Counted from the first letter of the stretch, positions 47,068 through 56,383 are shown. The stretch is 64,000 bases of DNA from CAJXQU01 sp965223825 (GCA_965223825.1 OZ245018.1:1-64000); one strand, 5' to 3'. Numbers and translations are program-made. The notes: a model not told the origin generated them from the sequence alone.

Positions 47068-47985
47068 ATGGATAAACTGAATCTCATGCTGTCATTTATC
47101 AGCGTCGCGGAGGAGGGTACCTTCACCGCTGCTGCTGCACGCTTGGGCAAAACCAAAGCACTGATCAGCACGCATATTTCCCAGCTCGAAGAGTCGTTAC
47201 AAGTTCAGTTGATCAGACGATCAACCCGCAGTTTACAACTCAGTTCTACCGGTCAAGCCTATTATGAAGAGGCGAAAAGAGTCCTCGATGATATTGCCAG
47301 CATCGAAGCCAAAATGAAGAATGAACACGATTCACTGGTTGGCCGATTGCGTATTTCAACACCGCGTACCTTCGGCGAATTAATCCTGATGCCGTTAATC
47401 GCCGATCTGGCCATAAATAACGATCATCTGTCTATCGAACTGGTGTTGAATGATCGTTTTGTGGATCTGATCAGCGAAGGTTTTGATGCAGCAATTCGTA
47501 TTGGTGACTTAGATGATTCTTCCCTGATCGCACGCCCTGTTAGCCATTCGCAATTAAGACTCTGCGTCTCGCCAGGGTTTATTGAAGAACATGGAACGCC
47601 AACGCATCCAGATCAACTTGCCGGGTTACCCTCTGTGGTCGATACGAATACACGTGCACGATCACCGTGGATTTGTCATCGCGATGGACAAGCTGTCACG
47701 ATCAATGTGACGCCTGTCGTTTCCGTGAATAGTGCGTTAGCCGCCGCAACACTCGCTGCCAACTCCAACATTATTGCGTACAGCCCCGCCTTTGCCGTAA
47801 ACGGACTGATCGCGAATGGCCAGCTCGTACAAATCCTCAGTGACTATGAAACACCCACCGTTCCGATCAATGTGATCTACCCATCACGCAAACATTTGTC
47901 GTCGAAAGTCAGAGTATTTACGGAAAAAGTAAGGGAATATCTGGAAAAATCAGATAAAAGCGGAAAAGTGTTTCAGACAACGTGA
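47068..47985 (+). CDS. LysR-family transcriptional regulator
   Basis: DNA-binding regulator (305 aa). The winged helix-turn-helix is at about residues 4-62 (AEEGTFTAAAARLGKTKALISTHISQLEE). It is followed by a linker helix and a two-lobed effector domain (GRLRISTPRTFGELIL onward). The subclass resembles CrgA/AaeR-like regulators. Divergent placement suggests that it controls the hydroquinone reductase/dioxygenase pair and itself. The effector is unknown; a quinone or aromatic aldehyde would fit. Confidence 0.92.
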   Translation: MDKLNLMLSFISVAEEGTFTAAAARLGKTKALISTHISQLEESLQVQLIRRSTRSLQLSSTGQAYYEEAKRVLDDIASIEAKMKNEHDSLVGRLRISTPRTFGELILMPLIADLAINNDHLSIELVLNDRFVDLISEGFDAAIRIGDLDDSSLIARPVSHSQLRLCVSPGFIEEHGTPTHPDQLAGLPSVVDTNTRARSPWICHRDGQAVTINVTPVVSVNSALAAATLAANSNIIAYSPAFAVNGLIANGQLVQILSDYETPTVPINVIYPSRKHLSSKVRVFTEKVREYLEKSDKSGKVFQTT

Positions 47986-48020
47986 CCAGCTGAACGCTGA
48001 TCACGCTGATTGAAATCAAA

Positions 48021-48105
48021 TGGTACCGAGAGCGAGAATCGAACTCGCACTCCCGAAGGAACCGGATTTTGAATCCGGCGCGTCTACCAGTTCCGCCATC
48101 CCGGC
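48021..48105 (-). tRNA. tRNA-Leu (anticodon CAA)
   Basis: The minus strand folds as an 85-nt class II tRNA with encoded CCA (48021-48023). The anticodon stem CCGGA/TCCGG encloses loop TTCAAAA, anticodon CAA (48069-48071), reading UUG. A variable arm (TTCCTTCGGGAG) and the TPsiC loop GTTCGATTC are present. The first acceptor pair is G-U rather than G-C. The 3' end faces the LysR gene. Confidence 0.95.
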
Positions 48106-48272
48106 ACGAGGCTGAGGATTGTACATTCACATTCCTTCCTTTTCAAAGGGTCCGCGCATGTTGATGTTATCACCAGCGGGAAGAATTCACGGTCCACCCT
48201 AAAATCTGCCTCGTTACTTGCCTGATCAAAAGCGACACGCGACAATCCCTGAAACTAATTTAAGGAATGAAA

Positions 48273-51200
48273 ATGACGCTTTTCCAACCTAAAGTGCTCG
48301 CACGTTCACTAAACGATATCGATATTCCGGATAAACACAACGCAATTTTGGTTGATTGGGCGCAGAGCATTTCTTCACGCGCAATCTATTCACAAAGTGA
48401 AGTTGCGTTACACGGTCACTTTATTCAAAAAATTCTTATCGATGTTCTCGGTTATTCTGGTTTTGGATCTAACGATCAGTGGAGTCTGCAACGCGAGCAA
48501 CACGTTGGTCGCGGCAGTGTCGATGTTGCACTTGGACATTTCAGCGAAAGTAGCACACAAATTATCGTACCGTTTGAATTAAAAGGCGCAAAAACGCGTG
48601 ATCTGGATGCAATCATGCCGGGCCGACATAAAAGCCCTGTCCAACAAGCTTGGGAATACGCAATGGATGCACCGGGTGCGCAATGGGTCTTGTTGAGTAA
48701 TTACATTGAGATCAGACTTTACGCCGTTGGTTATGGTCGACAGGATTACGAAGTCTGGCAGCTTGAAAATTTACTAGATCCAAAAGAATACAACCGATTT
48801 GTTTCGCTCCTATCAGTTGATAATCTACTCGGCACCAACACGCGATCACTGCTATTCGCCAGCGACAAAGTCGAAAAAGACATTACCAGCCGTCTTTATG
48901 AAGACTACCGCCACCTACGTTTACAACTGATCAGTACGTTAGAAAATGACAACCCGCAAATCGCTGTGCAAACCTTGGTTTCCCACGCGCAAACCCTGCT
49001 TGATCGCATTCTATTTATCGCCTTCGCAGAAGACCACGGACTGTTGCCTGAACGCACCCTGATGCAGGCTTATGAACATAGTGATCCATACAACCCAAAA
49101 CCCATTTGGGATAATTTTAAAGGACTATTTCATGCGGTGGATCAAGGCAATGCACACCTCGAGATTCCTGCATACAACGGCGGCTTATTCCGCGCCGATC
49201 CAGGTTTAGACGCGCTGCTGATCAGCGATGAATTATGTGAGCGTTTTAAAGCGCTCGGCGAATATGATTTTGAATCGGAAGTCGGCGTGAATGTGCTCGG
49301 ACACATTTTCGAGCAATCGATCAGCGATCTGGAAGAGATTCATGAAACGCTCGAAACTGGCGAAAACCTACTCGTTCACATCAGAGAAAAACACACCGCC
49401 GTCAAAGGCAAACGCAAGCAACACGGCGTCGTTTACACGCCGGATAATATTACTCAGTTTATTGTTGAACAAACGTTAGGGCGCTATTTACAAAACACAT
49501 TTGATCAGCTGATCGGTGATTTCATCAGCACCAAAAAATTGCCCGATATTGACAAAGATATCGCCTGGAAAAGCCAGAAAGCTGAGCTGACATTCTGGAG
49601 TTTATGGCGCGATCGCTTACAACAAATTCGAATTGTTGATCCGGCCTGTGGCTCCGGCGCATTTCTGATCGCCGCATTTGATTATCTCGCTGCAGAATAC
49701 CAACGCGTGAACGACAAACTGGCTGATCTGACGGGCAGTCGGGATTTTTTTGACCTCGATAAAGAGATCCTCAACAACAATCTGTACGGTGTGGATATCA
49801 ACCCTGAATCCATCGAGATCACAAAATTATCCTTATGGTTAAAAACCGCGCGCAAAGGCAAGCCACTTGAGAGTCTGGATAATAATTTACGCCACGGCAA
49901 TTCAATTGTGGCTGATCGTGCATGGGATGATCAGGCCTTTGACTGGCAGCAAAACTTTCCGGACGTCTTCGCAGAAGGCGGTTTTGATGTCGTGCTCGGC
50001 AATCCACCATATGTGCGCCAAGAACGTATCAGTCCGATAAAACCATGGTTAGAAAAACACTACGCGGTGTACCACGGGGTGGCGGATCTTTACACGTATT
50101 TTTTTGAGTTGGGTATCAAGCTACTAAAACCCGATGGGGTGCTCGGCTATATTTCTTCTAGCACATTTTTTAAAACCGGCAGCGGAGAAAACTTGCGTGC
50201 GTTTTTACGAGATCAAACATGTTTGACAACGCTGGTGGATTTCGGTGATCTGCAATTGTTTGACGGCGTCACCACCTATCCGGCAATTATTATCGCGCAA
50301 AAGCAAACGCCTGATGAGCAAACGTCTATTGAGTTTCTTACTTTGTCTGATCAGCTTCCGACGGATCTGCCCGCACACTTTTCACAGCATGCTGCGCACA
50401 TGCTACAACAACAACTTTCTGCCACAAGCTGGCAGTTGGAAGCCGCTGATCTTGCCGCTCTCCGAGATAAGATCCGCCACGGCAAGGCCACACTAAAAGA
50501 CGTTTATGGATCACCTTTATACGGGATTAAAACCGGCCTGAATGACGCCTTTGTGATTGATCGCACCACACGAGATCAGCTCATTCAGGATGATCCGAAA
50601 TCGGCGGAAATTTTAAAGCCCTTCCTCGAAGGTAAAGATTTAAAAATGTGGCATGTGCAACCGCGTGATCAGAGTCTAATTCTATTCCCAAAAGGCTGGA
50701 CGCGTGAACAAAGCGGACTAGAAGATGAAGTGGATGCGTGGCATTGGTTACAAACGAATTACCCAGCTATTGCACATTGGCTGGAACCCTATTCAATACG
50801 CGGAAAAAAGCGTGGCGATAAAGGCGAGTTTTGGTGGGAATTACGCAGTTGTGCGTATTACGAAGAGTTTGAAAAACCGAAGATTTTTTATCCGGATATT
50901 TCTCAAGGTCCGAAATTCAGTTTAGATTTGAATAAATCATATTCAGTGAATACAATTTACTTTATTCCAAATGCTGATCATTTCGTACTGGCCATACTCA
51001 ACAGCAAAATTATTTGGTCGCAAATTTCAGGCATGACTAATGCAATCCGGGGCGGGTACTTTCGTTTTTTTACCCAGCATCTCGAAACACTTCCTATCCC
51101 TGACGCCTCCGATCAACAAAAACAATCCCTAGCCGATCTTGCAGCTCGTTGTCAGCAGTTAGCCGAGCAGCGCTATGCGGTGCAGCTGGCGGTGCGACAG

Positions 51201-51491
51201 CGGATCCCGGATTTGTGTCCGGCGGATCGCGAGGCGAAATTATCAAAAAAATTACAAATCTGGTGGCTGCTCGATTTTGCTATGTTTCGTAAAGAGGTTA
51301 AAAAGCAATTTAAACAGGATATTCCACTCGTTGATCGAAATGATTGGGAAAACTGGTTACAGACAGAAGGGGCAAAAATTCAGCAATTAAGTACTGAGTT
51401 GCAGCAACTCGAACAACAGCTAAATCAACAAGTTTATGATCTGTTCGCACTAACAGGTGCTGAGATCGCGCTGCTGGAAGCATCATTTTGA
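48273..51491 (+). CDS. Single-chain type IIG restriction-modification enzyme (Eco57I-like)
   Basis: Restriction and methylation in one chain (1072 aa). The N-terminal PD-(D/E)XK nuclease has Asp in GSVDVAL, then FELKGAK (Glu102-x-Lys104) and QAWEYA, all intact. The gamma-class adenine methyltransferase has motif I VDPACGSGAF (about 454) and motif IV NPPY (about 577). The C-terminal TaqI/Eco57I-type specificity region starts at GIKTGLNDAFVID, followed by a coiled coil at the end. AAGGA at 48262-48266 is six bases before the ATG at 48273 but abuts the ATG at 48267, so 48273 is chosen. No separate specificity subunit or antirestriction gene adjoins. Its recognition sequence cannot be told. Confidence 0.92.
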   Translation: MTLFQPKVLARSLNDIDIPDKHNAILVDWAQSISSRAIYSQSEVALHGHFIQKILIDVLGYSGFGSNDQWSLQREQHVGRGSVDVALGHFSESSTQIIVPFELKGAKTRDLDAIMPGRHKSPVQQAWEYAMDAPGAQWVLLSNYIEIRLYAVGYGRQDYEVWQLENLLDPKEYNRFVSLLSVDNLLGTNTRSLLFASDKVEKDITSRLYEDYRHLRLQLISTLENDNPQIAVQTLVSHAQTLLDRILFIAFAEDHGLLPERTLMQAYEHSDPYNPKPIWDNFKGLFHAVDQGNAHLEIPAYNGGLFRADPGLDALLISDELCERFKALGEYDFESEVGVNVLGHIFEQSISDLEEIHETLETGENLLVHIREKHTAVKGKRKQHGVVYTPDNITQFIVEQTLGRYLQNTFDQLIGDFISTKKLPDIDKDIAWKSQKAELTFWSLWRDRLQQIRIVDPACGSGAFLIAAFDYLAAEYQRVNDKLADLTGSRDFFDLDKEILNNNLYGVDINPESIEITKLSLWLKTARKGKPLESLDNNLRHGNSIVADRAWDDQAFDWQQNFPDVFAEGGFDVVLGNPPYVRQERISPIKPWLEKHYAVYHGVADLYTYFFELGIKLLKPDGVLGYISSSTFFKTGSGENLRAFLRDQTCLTTLVDFGDLQLFDGVTTYPAIIIAQKQTPDEQTSIEFLTLSDQLPTDLPAHFSQHAAHMLQQQLSATSWQLEAADLAALRDKIRHGKATLKDVYGSPLYGIKTGLNDAFVIDRTTRDQLIQDDPKSAEILKPFLEGKDLKMWHVQPRDQSLILFPKGWTREQSGLEDEVDAWHWLQTNYPAIAHWLEPYSIRGKKRGDKGEFWWELRSCAYYEEFEKPKIFYPDISQGPKFSLDLNKSYSVNTIYFIPNADHFVLAILNSKIIWSQISGMTNAIRGGYFRFFTQHLETLPIPDASDQQKQSLADLAARCQQLAEQRYAVQLAVRQRIPDLCPADREAKLSKKLQIWWLLDFAMFRKEVKKQFKQDIPLVDRNDWENWLQTEGAKIQQLSTELQQLEQQLNQQVYDLFALTGAEIALLEASF

Positions 51492-51525
51492 TCGGCTTTG
51501 AGCGATGTCACAACACTGTTCGAAT

Positions 51526-51667
51526 TTGACATAAGAATTTCTTTATGTCAAAAACTGCCCGCTAACTTGACATAGTGATGCAAACACCGTAGGTTTCTGA
51601 CATAAGATTTCGACAATATCAAAAACGATAGGTGTTTCTGACATTAAATGCATTTAACCGACTACAT
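51526..51667 (+). repeat. Two 71-bp imperfect direct repeats with dyads upstream of fic
   Basis: TGACAT begins at 51527, 51568, 51598 and 51639, so spacings are 41, 30 and 41 bases. Units A (from 51526) and B (from 51597) align in three blocks: TGACATAAGA, AT-[AG]-TCAAAAAC and TGACAT-N4-ATGCA. In unit B the third block contains the fic start codon. In unit A, TTGACATAA and TTATGTCAA (51526-51551) form a perfect 9-bp inverted repeat. Confidence 0.75.
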
Positions 51668-52793
51668 CGCTGGGCAGTACGTGCAGCAGTTTGAGTACAG
51701 GAGCTTTTCTCCCGCGAATATCTACCACGCGTGGGAAATTTCTGATCCTGAAATTCAGCAATTACTGAGTGATTCTGATCGGGCCTTAGGTGAGTTGAAC
51801 GCCTTTTCGCAATTAATACCGAATGTGGATTTTTTTATCCGTATGCATATTACGAAAGAAGCCACGCAGTCCAGCCGCATAGAAGGAACGCGCACCAATG
51901 TTGAAGAGGCATTGCTGGATAAGGAAGATGTTGATCCAGAAAAACGAGAGGATTGGGAGGAGGTGCATAATTACATCCTCGCGATCAATGCGGCGATTGC
52001 GCAATTAGAACAATTACCGCTGTCAAACCGGTTGCTTAGAGACACGCACAAAACGCTTATGCAAGGTGTCCGTGGAGCGACAAAACAACCGGGGGAATTT
52101 CGGATCAGTCAGAACTGGATTGGTGTCAGCCTGAAAAACGCGATTTTTGTGCCACCGCATTATACGGAAATCGCAGCTTTGATGAGTGATCTGGAAAAGT
52201 TTATTCATGATCAAAACTTGCCTGTAGCGCATTTGATCCGGATCGCTATTGCGCATTATCAGTTTGAGACGATCCATCCTTTCCTTGACGGTAATGGCCG
52301 TCTCGGCCGTTTGATGATTTCGTTGTATTTAGCAAATTTTGATTTGCTGGATAAACCGGCGTTGTATTTATCTGATTATTTTGAACGCAACAAAACCCAG
52401 TATATCGATCATTTAATGGCCGTTCGTGAGTCGAATAGTCTTAAACCGTGGCTGATTTTTTTTCTGAATGGTGTGCATGAAACAGCACAAAACTCTATTC
52501 AAGTGTTTAAAGATATTCTGGCATTAAAAGAACGGTTGGAGCGCGAAGTATTACCGTATTTCAGTTCGCGCCGACAAAACAATGCACAAACGTTAATGCG
52601 TACACTCTATCAAACCCCGCTGGTTGATATTAAAGACGTCACCGAATTATTAGGGGTGAGAACGAATACAGCATCTGCCTTGATCACTGATTTTGTTAAA
52701 CATGGCATTTTGCATGAGCTTACTGGTAATCAACGAAATCGGGTTTTCTTGTTTAGAGAGTATGTCTCGATCTTTACCCGCTCAAATCAGTAA
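51648..52793 (+). CDS. Fic-domain AMP-transferase with winged-helix tail
   Basis: Predicted AMPylating enzyme (381 aa). The Fic motif HPFLDGNGRLGR starts at His210, with catalytic His, both Gly-Asn-Gly and the Arg present. An N-terminal inhibitory motif SSRIEG (Ser75, Glu79) fits S/T-x3-E-G/N of class II self-inhibited Fic proteins, so no separate antitoxin is needed. The C-terminal ~90 residues form a winged-helix-like domain (VTELLGVRTNTASALITDF). No Shine-Dalgarno precedes the ATG, which lies inside the repeated operator-like unit; self-repression through the C-terminal domain is a plausible inference. Confidence 0.92.
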   Translation: MHLTDYIAGQYVQQFEYRSFSPANIYHAWEISDPEIQQLLSDSDRALGELNAFSQLIPNVDFFIRMHITKEATQSSRIEGTRTNVEEALLDKEDVDPEKREDWEEVHNYILAINAAIAQLEQLPLSNRLLRDTHKTLMQGVRGATKQPGEFRISQNWIGVSLKNAIFVPPHYTEIAALMSDLEKFIHDQNLPVAHLIRIAIAHYQFETIHPFLDGNGRLGRLMISLYLANFDLLDKPALYLSDYFERNKTQYIDHLMAVRESNSLKPWLIFFLNGVHETAQNSIQVFKDILALKERLEREVLPYFSSRRQNNAQTLMRTLYQTPLVDIKDVTELLGVRTNTASALITDFVKHGILHELTGNQRNRVFLFREYVSIFTRSNQ

Positions 52794-52814
52794 GTTTTAC
52801 TTAATTCAAAAACC

Positions 52815-53336
52815 TTAATTATTGAACCCTTGGCTTTCTGTTTTGGGCAAATCTTTATGTCCTTGCTTGATCTGCTCACGTACCCACTCGCGGGCTTGAA
52901 GGGATTTATCTGGCATTATTTCGATCACCAACGGTTCTAATTGTGAATAGGCATTTGGATGACCGAGGCGATCTGCGTTGTAAAGCCATGCGTAGGCTTG
53001 AACAAGATCTTGCGTGCCTCCGGTGCCTTCTCGCAGCATGATGCCGAGGTTGTACTGTGCCGGCGCATAATTTTGATAGGCGGCTTTTTCATACCATTCG
53101 GTGGCTTTTTTATAATCTCGTTTAACGCCGTAACCGGCTTGATACATTGCTGCCAGATAGGTTTGTGCTTTTGCATCATTTTCGGCTGAGAGTGTTTCTA
53201 ACGCTGGTAAGGCAACTGCGTAGTGACCTTCTTCAAAAGCTTGGTAAGGATCTTGGCTTATTTTTTCTGAGCAACTTGTCACGCACACTATGCACAGTAA
53301 CAACACACCGATCGGCAGGAAATAATCGTGTGTCAT
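52815..53336 (-). CDS. Sel1-repeat lipoprotein (copy 1)
   Basis: Exported lipoprotein of 173 aa. Signal peptide with lipobox VTSC, Cys22. Three Sel1/TPR-like helical repeats span about residues 45-130 (AKAQTYLAAMYQAGYGVKRD and AQYNLGIMLREGTG are clear). The ATG at 53336 is chosen over the longer frame to 53366 because it starts the signal peptide. It is a close paralogue of the gene just upstream, with the same Cys position and the same repeat layout. Confidence 0.85.
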   Translation of the reverse strand: MTHDYFLPIGVLLLCIVCVTSCSEKISQDPYQAFEEGHYAVALPALETLSAENDAKAQTYLAAMYQAGYGVKRDYKKATEWYEKAAYQNYAPAQYNLGIMLREGTGGTQDLVQAYAWLYNADRLGHPNAYSQLEPLVIEIMPDKSLQAREWVREQIKQGHKDLPKTESQGFNN

Positions 53337-53399
53337 ACCAGCCTCCAAACTCGTTTTTATCGGCACCGTGGGGTTTATAGAAAAAATTAGCCGACGATA

Positions 53400-53891
53400 T
53401 TATTCATCTTTATGTCCCTGCTTCACTTGTTGTCGAACCCATTCACGGGCCAGCAAGGATTTATTTGGTGTGATGCTCATCAAGACGAGATCAAGTTGCT
53501 CTTCTGCTTTAGGGTGCCCTAATTGCTGAGCATTGTAGAGCCAGCCATAGGCTTCTACGATGTTGGGCTCCACTCCAGTACCTTCTCGCAACATGATGCC
53601 GAGGTTGTATTGCGCTGGTGCATAATTTTGATAGGCGGCTTTTTCGTACCATTCGATGGCTTTTTTATTATCCCTTTTGACACCTAAACCGGCTTGATAC
53701 ATCGCTGCGATGTAGGTTTGTGCTTTTGCATCATTGGCTTTCGCTAACGCCATGATCGCGGGAAATGCACTGGTGTATTCGGCACGTTCAAATGCTTTAT
53801 ACGGATCACTGTCTGATGCATCGTTACAACTTGCTAAGAAAATGACGCTGATGAACAATAAACCGACGCTGTTTAGACCTGCTTTTGTCAT
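53400..53891 (-). CDS. Sel1-repeat lipoprotein (copy 2)
   Basis: Second copy (163 aa). Signal peptide with a canonical lipobox LASC, Cys22, then Sel1-type repeats including EWYEKAAYQNYAPAQYNLG, identical to copy 1 across 19 residues. The chosen ATG at 53891 has GGGAGA seven bases upstream; the open frame extends to 53987 but would bury the signal peptide. A recent tandem duplication is the simplest explanation. Sel1 lipoproteins often act as protein-binding scaffolds at the envelope; the specific role here is unknown. Confidence 0.85.
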   Translation of the reverse strand: MTKAGLNSVGLLFISVIFLASCNDASDSDPYKAFERAEYTSAFPAIMALAKANDAKAQTYIAAMYQAGLGVKRDNKKAIEWYEKAAYQNYAPAQYNLGIMLREGTGVEPNIVEAYGWLYNAQQLGHPKAEEQLDLVLMSITPNKSLLAREWVRQQVKQGHKDE

Positions 53892-54149
53892 TAAAGATCT
53901 CCCACTGCTTCCCAACTTTGCTTCGCACGCAACACGATTATGATCGCAAGTTGAGATAATTATTTTTATTTTCAAACTCGAGGCCACTCATCAAAAGTCA
54001 TACGTCATTTCGATAAGCGAAAGCACCTAAAAATCAGCCAATTACTCTGATCGACTATACACAAAAGCCTGTCGTGAATGAATGCGTTAACGGCTTCGGT
54101 CTTTTTCATTACGGAAATGCGATGTTTTCTCATGAAAATAATCATTCTC

Positions 54150-54158
54150 TGCTATGAT
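54150..54158 (+). promoter_or_regulatory. Extended -10 element giving a leaderless queA transcript
   Basis: TGC followed by TATGAT ends eight bases before the queA ATG. No ribosome-binding sequence can fit in between, so a leaderless or near-leaderless mRNA is predicted. Confidence 0.5.
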
Positions 54159-54166
54159 CCGCGACC

Positions 54167-55201
54167 ATGTTACGCAGTGAATTTAGCTTCCATCTACCTG
54201 ATCACCTGATCGCACAGCGCCCATGCGCCGAACGTACCGCAAGCCGTTTGTTGGTGCTCGATCGGGAACACGCAACAATCGAGGACAAGCATTTTTCCGA
54301 CATTCTGGCGTATCTTAAAGAAGGCGATCTATTGGTCATGAATGATACGCGCGTAATCAAGGCGCGTTTGCATGGCCATAAGGACACTGGCGGCAAGGTC
54401 GAAATTCTTATCGAACGCGTCACGGGCGATCACTCGGCACTCGCACAGATCAAAGCCAGTAAGGCACCAAAGCCGGATCAAACGCTGGAACTTGACGAGG
54501 ATTTCCGGTGCACGATGACCGGACGCGACGGTGATCTGTTTCTGCTGAATTTTGAACAACCGGTCATGCAGGTACTCGACGCCGTTGGGCATATTCCCTT
54601 GCCACCGTATATCACGCGGGATGATAACGCGGACGATGCGGAGCGATACCAAACCGTTTTCGGTCAAAAAGCCGGTGCGGTCGCCGCGCCAACGGCCGGT
54701 TTGCACATGGATGAAGCGCTGCTTGATCAGCTTCAACAAAAAGGTGTTCAAACCACTTTCGTTACCTTGCATGTCGGCGCGGGCACTTTTTTACCCATGC
54801 GAGTGGATGATGTGAATGATCACGTGATGCATAAAGAGCGCATTGAAGTGAGTGCGGCAACCTGCGCGCTGATCAAGCAAACCCGTGATCGCGGAAAACG
54901 TGTGATCGCACTCGGTACGACGACCGTTCGCGCGTTAGAGTCTGCTAGTCACGACGGTGAGATCGCCCCTTTTACTGGCGAAACGGACATTTTTATTTAT
55001 CCCAGTTATCGTTTTCGCTCAGTTGATGCGCTGATCACAAATTTTCATTTGCCCGAATCGACCTTGTTAATGTTGGTTAGCGCCTTCGCTGGAAAAGACA
55101 CGACGCTGCGCGCGTACCAACACGCCGTTGATCAGGCGTATCGTTTCTTCAGCTACGGTGACGCTATGTTTATTTACGGAAACCCTCCTCATGAAGTTTG
55201 A
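54167..55201 (+). CDS. queA: S-adenosylmethionine:tRNA ribosyltransferase-isomerase
   Basis: Builds epoxyqueuosine on tRNA from preQ1 and SAM (344 aa). Start LRSEFSFHLPDHLIAQRP is collinear with other QueA. Conserved stretches are GDLLVMNDTRVIKARL, VAAPTAGLHM and FVTLHVGAGTF, then TNFHLPESTLLMLVSAFAG near the end. It leads the queA-tgt-yajC-secD-secF string and overlaps tgt by 11 bases. Confidence 0.97.
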   Translation: MLRSEFSFHLPDHLIAQRPCAERTASRLLVLDREHATIEDKHFSDILAYLKEGDLLVMNDTRVIKARLHGHKDTGGKVEILIERVTGDHSALAQIKASKAPKPDQTLELDEDFRCTMTGRDGDLFLLNFEQPVMQVLDAVGHIPLPPYITRDDNADDAERYQTVFGQKAGAVAAPTAGLHMDEALLDQLQQKGVQTTFVTLHVGAGTFLPMRVDDVNDHVMHKERIEVSAATCALIKQTRDRGKRVIALGTTTVRALESASHDGEIAPFTGETDIFIYPSYRFRSVDALITNFHLPESTLLMLVSAFAGKDTTLRAYQHAVDQAYRFFSYGDAMFIYGNPPHEV

Positions 55202-56306
55202 TCTACACACCACTGATGGCGCGGCCCGACGTGGCAGGCTGCGCTTTGAACGCGGCACGGTTCCAACTCCGGCGTTTATGCCGGTCGGTACATACGGCAC
55301 GGTAAAAGCCATGACGCCGGAAGAATTAAAATACATGGGCGCAAGTATTGTGCTCGGTAATACATTCCATTTAATGCTGCGACCCGGTACGGAGATTATT
55401 TCGTTACATGGTGATCTGCATGATTTTATGCATTGGGATGGGCCGATCTTAACCGATTCCGGCGGCTTTCAGGTTTTTAGCTTGGGCGATCTACGCAAGA
55501 TCACAGAAGATGGCGTGAAATTTAGCTCGCCGGTGAATGGCGATAAGATTTTCATGAGCCCGGAAGATTCCATCGCCGTGCAACACAAACTTGGATCGGA
55601 TGTGATCATGGCGTTTGATGAATGCACGCCGTTTCCTGCCACGTATGATCAAGCGCGGGATTCCATGCAACTTTCCATGCGCTGGGCAAAACGCTGTAAA
55701 ACCGCGCACCGAGAACCACACCATAATCGTGATGCGGCATTGTTCGGCATCATTCAGGGCGGCATGTATGAAGACTTGCGCGATCAATCATTAGCCAGTC
55801 TGGTTGAGATTGGTTTTGATGGTTATGCGATCGGCGGTTTATCGGTCGGCGAGCCGAAAGAAGAAATGCTCAAAGTCCTGACGCATATCGCACCCAGTAT
55901 GCCGATCGAAAAACCACGTTATCTGATGGGCGTCGGCACACCAGAAGATTTGGTTGAAGCGGTGCGTCGCGGAATTGATATGTTCGACTGCGTCATGCCG
56001 ACACGTAATGCACGCAATGGTCATTTATTCACCTCTACCGGCACGATCCGCATTCGCAATAGCCCACACAAAACTGACACAGGGCCTTTGGATGAAAATT
56101 GCGAATGTTATACCTGTCAGCACTATTCGCGCGCGTATTTGCATCATCTGGATAAAACCGCGGAAATTCTCGGCGCTCGTTTAAATACGATCCATAACCT
56201 GCATTATTATCAAAAATTAATGCAGGACTTGAGATCCGCAATCGAAGCCCACACCTTAGAGGATTACATCGAAGCGTTTTATGCGATGCGTGAGCCTGTG
56301 TCATAA
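55191..56306 (+). CDS. tgt: tRNA-guanine transglycosylase
   Basis: Exchanges G34 for preQ1 in GUN-anticodon tRNAs (371 aa from 55191). The frame is open to 55128, but MKFDLHTTDGAARRGRL is the family start. Active-site DSGGFQVFSL and the second Asp in AFDECTPFP are present. The zinc site is CECYTC plus a His in YLHHL. The start overlaps queA by 11 bases; yajC follows after 77 bases. Confidence 0.97.
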   Translation: MKFDLHTTDGAARRGRLRFERGTVPTPAFMPVGTYGTVKAMTPEELKYMGASIVLGNTFHLMLRPGTEIISLHGDLHDFMHWDGPILTDSGGFQVFSLGDLRKITEDGVKFSSPVNGDKIFMSPEDSIAVQHKLGSDVIMAFDECTPFPATYDQARDSMQLSMRWAKRCKTAHREPHHNRDAALFGIIQGGMYEDLRDQSLASLVEIGFDGYAIGGLSVGEPKEEMLKVLTHIAPSMPIEKPRYLMGVGTPEDLVEAVRRGIDMFDCVMPTRNARNGHLFTSTGTIRIRNSPHKTDTGPLDENCECYTCQHYSRAYLHHLDKTAEILGARLNTIHNLHYYQKLMQDLRSAIEAHTLEDYIEAFYAMREPVS

Positions 56307-56383
56307 TAGACGGCTTCAATACAATAAAAATATTGCATTAATAACAATACCTTAACTACCACAATAAACCCTGGAATAAATTT

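Noticed and set aside
48021..48105. tRNA-Leu as an attachment site of an integrated island
   Set aside because: The 3' end of the tRNA faces the LysR gene, not the restriction-Fic patch. No integrase is present, and no copy of the tRNA 3' end was noticed further along.
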